DNA from: Sternotherus odoratus | Taxonomy: Eukaryota; Chordata; Testudines; Kinosternidae | Assembly (NCBI GenBank): GCA_032164245.1 | Contig: JAVMKO010000007.1 | Span: 2,666,001-2,730,000 of the forward strand | Direction of reading: 5' to 3' | Length of the DNA: 64,000 bases | In this document: positions 60,451-64,000 of the stretch, piece after piece | Layout of the letters: each line of letters begins with the position of its first letter | How positions within the stretch are numbered: position 1 is the stretch's first letter | Made by a program: the position numbers and the translations under genes | The notes under the pieces: model-generated | Told to the model about the DNA's origin: nothing | Databases searched by the model: none | What the model saw: only the letters and a program-made list of their open reading frames with translations

Positions 60451-62110
60451 CCCACACACCAAGCCAACAGCCTAAAGAAAATCAAAGTATTACAGCCCCC
60501 AGAGACTAACCTACAGTGTGCTACAGGCAGACAACAGGAGGGACTGAGAGGCCCCTTGCCAAGGCAGCTGCAATGGTAGGGAGCTGGTAATTACATTATT
60601 TTCGTTATATATTGAACACTTCATCCCTCACTCTTACTAGTGAATGACAAGACCTGTAGCAGGGAGAACGTCTTGAATGTTCTGTTGAGGTTTTTTGGCT
60701 AGTAATTCTCCTTATATTACTTAATACACAGGAGCCACGGTGATAGGCCTCTTACAAATGCACAAATACTTATTTCATTATCGTGGGAGGACATAAACGA
60801 ACGGCTTTGTGGGAGATTTGCTCCTCGAGCTAGAATCCTGGCCAGTCAGGCCTGTGCTCTACGTTTTCCCTGTTGCTTGTCATCATCGTGGCGGATCATT
60901 TAAAGCAGACCAAGCCCCCAGGAATTTCCTGATTCTGAAACGAGCCCCCAGCCTCGCAGAGCAAGAGGAAAGGATCGCTGTAGAAAGCCCAATAAAGGAG
61001 AAAACGGCTGTACTCACCTGGCTGCCATCTGCTCTTCTAAACCAGCAGCAGTTACCATGGGATTATACCTGAGAGACTGATCTGTCTCCCGGGCTGCTCC
61101 ACAGCAGGACACCTAATCTGCTCAGCTCAGATCTTTTTTTTTTTTTTTTGGATTTCATCAGCTCCTGTTTACTGCAGAGGATCCTTTATCATCTTGTTGA
61201 GAGAAATTGCCAAGGGAAGGGCCTAGCGGTATTCACTGTCTCCAAACTCCATATTGATTCACTCAGTGCGGACATGCCTGTCCTCCTGACAGTGCCCAAT
61301 TGGAGGTGAAATGTACTTGGGGCCGCTGTTCCAAGAGGTGGGTCAGCGGTGAGAGAGCTGGAGGAGGGCCGTGGAGGGATAGATCCTGCTCTATCAGTGG
61401 GAATGGAGGGTAGGAGTGGGCTGTGATCCGTGGGAAGGCCAGGGGAGCTTTGGAAAGGACTCCGAGCCATAGCAATCGTCATCACTTGGGCGGGGCTTTT
61501 CCAAAGTTCTCAGCATTGGCCAAATTCTGTTCCCAGTTAGATCAGTGGGCAGTGAGCAGAGAGAGGCCAACACTGAGCACCCTTTCAATTCCCACCCCTT
61601 CAGACAAACCCCCCAGCCTCAACTTCAACCTGCAAGGTGTGAAAAGGGTGTGAACGGGGCGAGGGTCTGTGCCCTGCTGGAAGGTTTATATGTGGTCATT
61701 TGACACACCAAGCACCGAGACAGATACGAGGAGACTACACACACGGGTGGGACCAGCCCTCCATTTGCTTTGGGGTGCTGGCAGGGACATGGATTTAAAA
61801 ACCCAACACACACACATGTCCACACACCTCTACACCCCTTTTCCTGGGGGAGGCTCAAAATCCAGGGTTTGTTGGGCATCCTGCTGAGCAAAGAGGAGTC
61901 CACCTAAATTCTCATATAGGCCTATGTGGAATAAGAAGGTGGACTCCAGCCCTCAGATTTCAGCATAATGCATCAATTACAGTGCAATGCAGTCTGGTTT
62001 GGAAGCCTTTCCCCTTCTAATTCAATCCATTCTCTGTCTCTTTGTAACTCCTCTCTGCTCTAAATGGAATATCTGGGCTGCCGGTTGACTAGCCAATCCA
62101 TGTAACTGCA
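60451..62110. other. Intergenic, nothing recognised
   Basis: Includes a T-run near 61131-61149 and a short (CA)n at 61803-61818. No exon or clear repeat identified. Confidence 0.4.
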
Positions 62111-62613
62111 CAGGGGTGGGCAAACTGGGGGCCGCATCCGGCCTGTCAGACAAATTAATCCAACCCTCAGTTCCCATTGGGAGCTGCAGGGGCAGCGCCT
62201 GTGGATGGGGTAGCACGCGAACCCCTCAATTACAGCTCAGAGCACCCTCCTGCACCCCAAACCCCTCATCCCCAGCCCCACCCCAGAGCCCACACCCCCA
62301 GCTGCAGCCCGAACACCCCTCCCCCATACCCCAACCCTCTTCTCCACCCCTGATCCCCCTCTTATCCTCTGAACCCCTTGGTCCCAGCCTGGAGCCCCTT
62401 CCTGGACCCCAAGTCCCTCATCTCCCCCTGCACCCCAATCCAGAGCCCCATCCCACATCCTGGATTCCTCATTTCTGGCCCCTCCCCAGAGTCTGCACCC
62501 CCAGATGGAGCGCTCACCCCCTCCCGTGCCCCCAATTTCGTGAGCCTGCATGGTCCATCATACAATTTCCATACCCCGATGTGGCCCTCAGGCCAAAAAG
62601 TTTGCCCACCCTG
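62111..62613. mobile_element. hAT-type MITE with C-rich interior
   Basis: The left end CAGGGGTGGGCAAACTGGGG and the right end, in reverse complement CAGGGTGGGCAAACTTTTTG, are hAT-like terminal inverted repeats. The interior (62210-62530) is a string of CCCCAGCCCC-type phrases like those in 59940-60170. I could not match an 8-bp target duplication. Confidence 0.72.
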
Positions 62614-62776
62614 CTCTAGCGGGTGTCCGTATAGCAGCTACTGTCTGACTATCTGGCAGCAGCAACACGTCCCACTGGCTCCCTCACTGCCCCTTGCAGT
62701 GAACAATGGAAGGTGCCTAAATGTGCTGAAATCCATGAGAGACGTTGCACCACAGCATCAGTTACAGAGATTTGAT

Positions 62777-62910
62777 AGGTTTCAGAGGAGTAACCCTGTT
62801 AGTCTGTATCAGCAAAAACAACAAGGAGTCCTTGTAGCACCCTCGAGACTAACACATTTGTTTGGGGATAAGCTTTCGTGGGCTAGAACCCACTTCATCC
62901 GATACATGGA
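62777..62910. repeat. Abundant turtle interspersed repeat
   Basis: Reads AGGTTTCAGAGGAGTAACCC, TGTTAGTCTGTATCAGC, AGACTAACACATTTGTTTGG and AAGCTTTCGTGGGCTAGAAC. I know this phrase order as a very common repeat of turtle genomes but am not sure of its class. Confidence 0.7.
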
Positions 62911-62912
62911 GT

Positions 62913-63262
62913 CAGGGTTGCCAGATGGTCAAAGTTTTTCCAGCCAAGATGTCAGTCAAAAGTAGCCCAAAGTAGCCCAAAAATAGCCAAATAATAGTTT
63001 AGTCTAAAAGTAAAAATTTCACCAAATAACATACATATAACTAAAAGTCTAAGCATTCTGCTTCAGATTCGGTATCATCAGTTCTGTAGATGTCAGCGGT
63101 AAATCGGGATAACATTGATGCGGAAGGCACGAAATTATTGCACCACACATTGTTTCTCGACATGAATGCACGAATGTTGAGTATTGCCTCCAGTAATTCC
63201 TGCTGCAGTCTGTTCCTGAGCTTCGACTTGATGAGGTTCATTTGAGACCCCTGCTCTAGCCA
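62913..63262 (-). pseudogene. 3' end of a hAT transposon with transposase C-terminus
   Basis: The right terminus (plus strand CAGGGTTGCCAGATGG at 62913) is a hAT-type end. On the minus strand, 63259-63041 reads WLEQGSQMNLIKSKLRNRL and later NNVWCNNFVPSASMLSRF, the C-terminal end of a hAT-family (BED/DUF4371-type) transposase dimerisation region, ending in a stop. Everything upstream is missing: the frame meets a stop just where the LTR-like segment begins. It is a dead fragment. Confidence 0.7.
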
Positions 63263-63271
63263 CTAAGCCTC

Positions 63272-63720
63272 TGTTAGGACCGGACGACATTGTGATGGGC
63301 AATCTCTAGGAAGTGTAGTTACGCTTCTGAGTCAACTCCAGGAGAGTGCATAGTGATGCTATGAGATTGACCTTGCTGTTATCTGTGTGTTTGGGAACAG
63401 TTCCCAGACTGTTCCCAGCTGTGTGAGTGTTTACCCCGTCTGTGTGAGAATGAATGCGTGGGAAACCAAATGGGGAAACTGAGGCAGGACAGCGTGTAAC
63501 CAATCAGCTTGTTGCTTGCAAATGAGACATGAGTATGTATGAGATGCAAATGTGTGAGTGTACTTAAGCCCACTCCCGTATTTGCTCGTGGGCTTTTTTC
63601 CTTCCCGGCTACTGCTCCGTAGTGTCGGGTACTCCTTCTGCGGTCGTGCTGCGGATAAGCCCTCTCAGCGCCGAGGACCGGAACCTTCTAATAAACTCAC
63701 CTACTTTATTTACCTAACCA
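63272..63720 (+). mobile_element. LTR-like segment
   Basis: It begins TGTTAGG and ends CCTAACCA (imperfect short inverted ends). In order it has a CCAAT box (CCAATCAGCT near 63498), a TATA-like TACTTAAG near 63560, a CT-rich start region and AATAAA at 63691-63696. This is the U3-R-U5 order of a retroviral or LTR-retrotransposon LTR. No target duplication or internal region is seen. Boundaries are approximate. Confidence 0.5.
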
Positions 63721-63754
63721 CGTGTGTGTGTGCCTTGTCTTGCAATATCCAAAG

Positions 63755-63885
63755 TACCTCACTACAGCCTCACTCCCCTCCCAGAGCCGGGGAGAGAGAA
63801 CCCAGGCGTCCTGGCTCCCAGCCCCCACTGCTCTCACCACCAGCCCCCACTCCCCTCCCAGAGGCGGGGAGAGAACCCGCAAAGA
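63755..63885. repeat. GC-rich repeat with two CACTCCCCTCCCAGAG copies
   Basis: The phrase CACTCCCCTCCCAGAG plus GGGGAGAGA occurs at about 63770 and 63848. The intervening GAACCCAGGCGTCCTGGCTC is a phrase common in turtle and crocodilian repeats. Confidence 0.5.
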
Positions 63886-63934
63886 TATAAGTGGCCTCTC
63901 ACTGTATCTTTGCAGGAACCAGTTACAGGAACTG

Positions 63935-64000
63935 TAGTACTTGAAGGGACCTCAAGAGATCATCTAGTCCAGTCCCCTGCATGAATGTTACATGCCAACA
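63935..64000 (-). mobile_element. CR1 fragment running off the window
   Basis: TTGAAGGGACCTCAAGAGAT and CATCTAGTCCAGTCCCCTGC match the reverse complement of the CR1 3' region. Cut by the window end. Confidence 0.7.

Noticed and set aside
59710..62965. Proline-rich frames around 59.7-60.0 kb and 62.1-62.9 kb
   Set aside because: They are translations of C-rich MITE interiors.

Overview
This is a window of vertebrate nuclear DNA, most likely from a cryptodiran turtle. The interspersed repeats point there: CR1 LINEs with the (ATGTTCTT)n tail, a tRNA-derived SINE of the cryptodiran type, and MITE families I recognise from turtle genomes. All genes are split by GT-AG introns and nothing is prokaryotic. 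The window resembles a scaffold from a long-read assembly, with one 200-base N gap.

Layout. At 1.6-10.5 kb, minus strand, lie five of probably six coding exons of NIPSNAP3 (NIPSNAP3A/3B-like, mitochondrial). Exon 1 and a CpG-island promoter with NRF-1, GC-box, E-box and CCAAT motifs lie at 10.4-10.8 kb. Its introns hold a CR1 with a SINE nested in it, a 1.05-kb Tigger-like element with TA target duplications, two smaller MITEs and two CR1 tails. From about 10.815 to 46.70 kb there is one very large minisatellite. Its 47-49-bp unit (consensus 48 bp) occurs roughly 740 times, with higher-order structure and one N gap. A degenerate C-rich fringe runs to 47.1 kb. At 47.85-51.57 kb, plus strand, is a complete four-exon Kazal inhibitor gene (89 codons plus stop, SPINK4-like cysteine spacing), with a TATA box and a poly(A) signal. 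At 52.1-53.5 kb are a nested MITE and a solo LTR with a perfect 5-bp target duplication. At 55.04-56.69 kb, minus strand, are two exons encoding a six-bladed NHL-repeat propeller. From 57 to 64 kb I see no gene, only old repeats: MIR-like pieces, one MITE nested in another, a hAT MITE, a truncated hAT transposase tail and an LTR-like segment.

The array separates two divergently transcribed genes. Its left edge touches the NIPSNAP3 promoter and its right edge is about 1.1 kb upstream of the Kazal start codon. The unit has no stop in any plus-strand frame, so the very long reading frames through it are a by-product of composition and not evidence of a protein. On the minus strand each consensus unit contains four runs of four or more G separated by loops of 4-7 bases, so the array could form hundreds of G-quadruplexes (i-motifs on the plus strand). 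That, its place between two promoters, its homogeneity gradient and the suspect gap are the most interesting points here.
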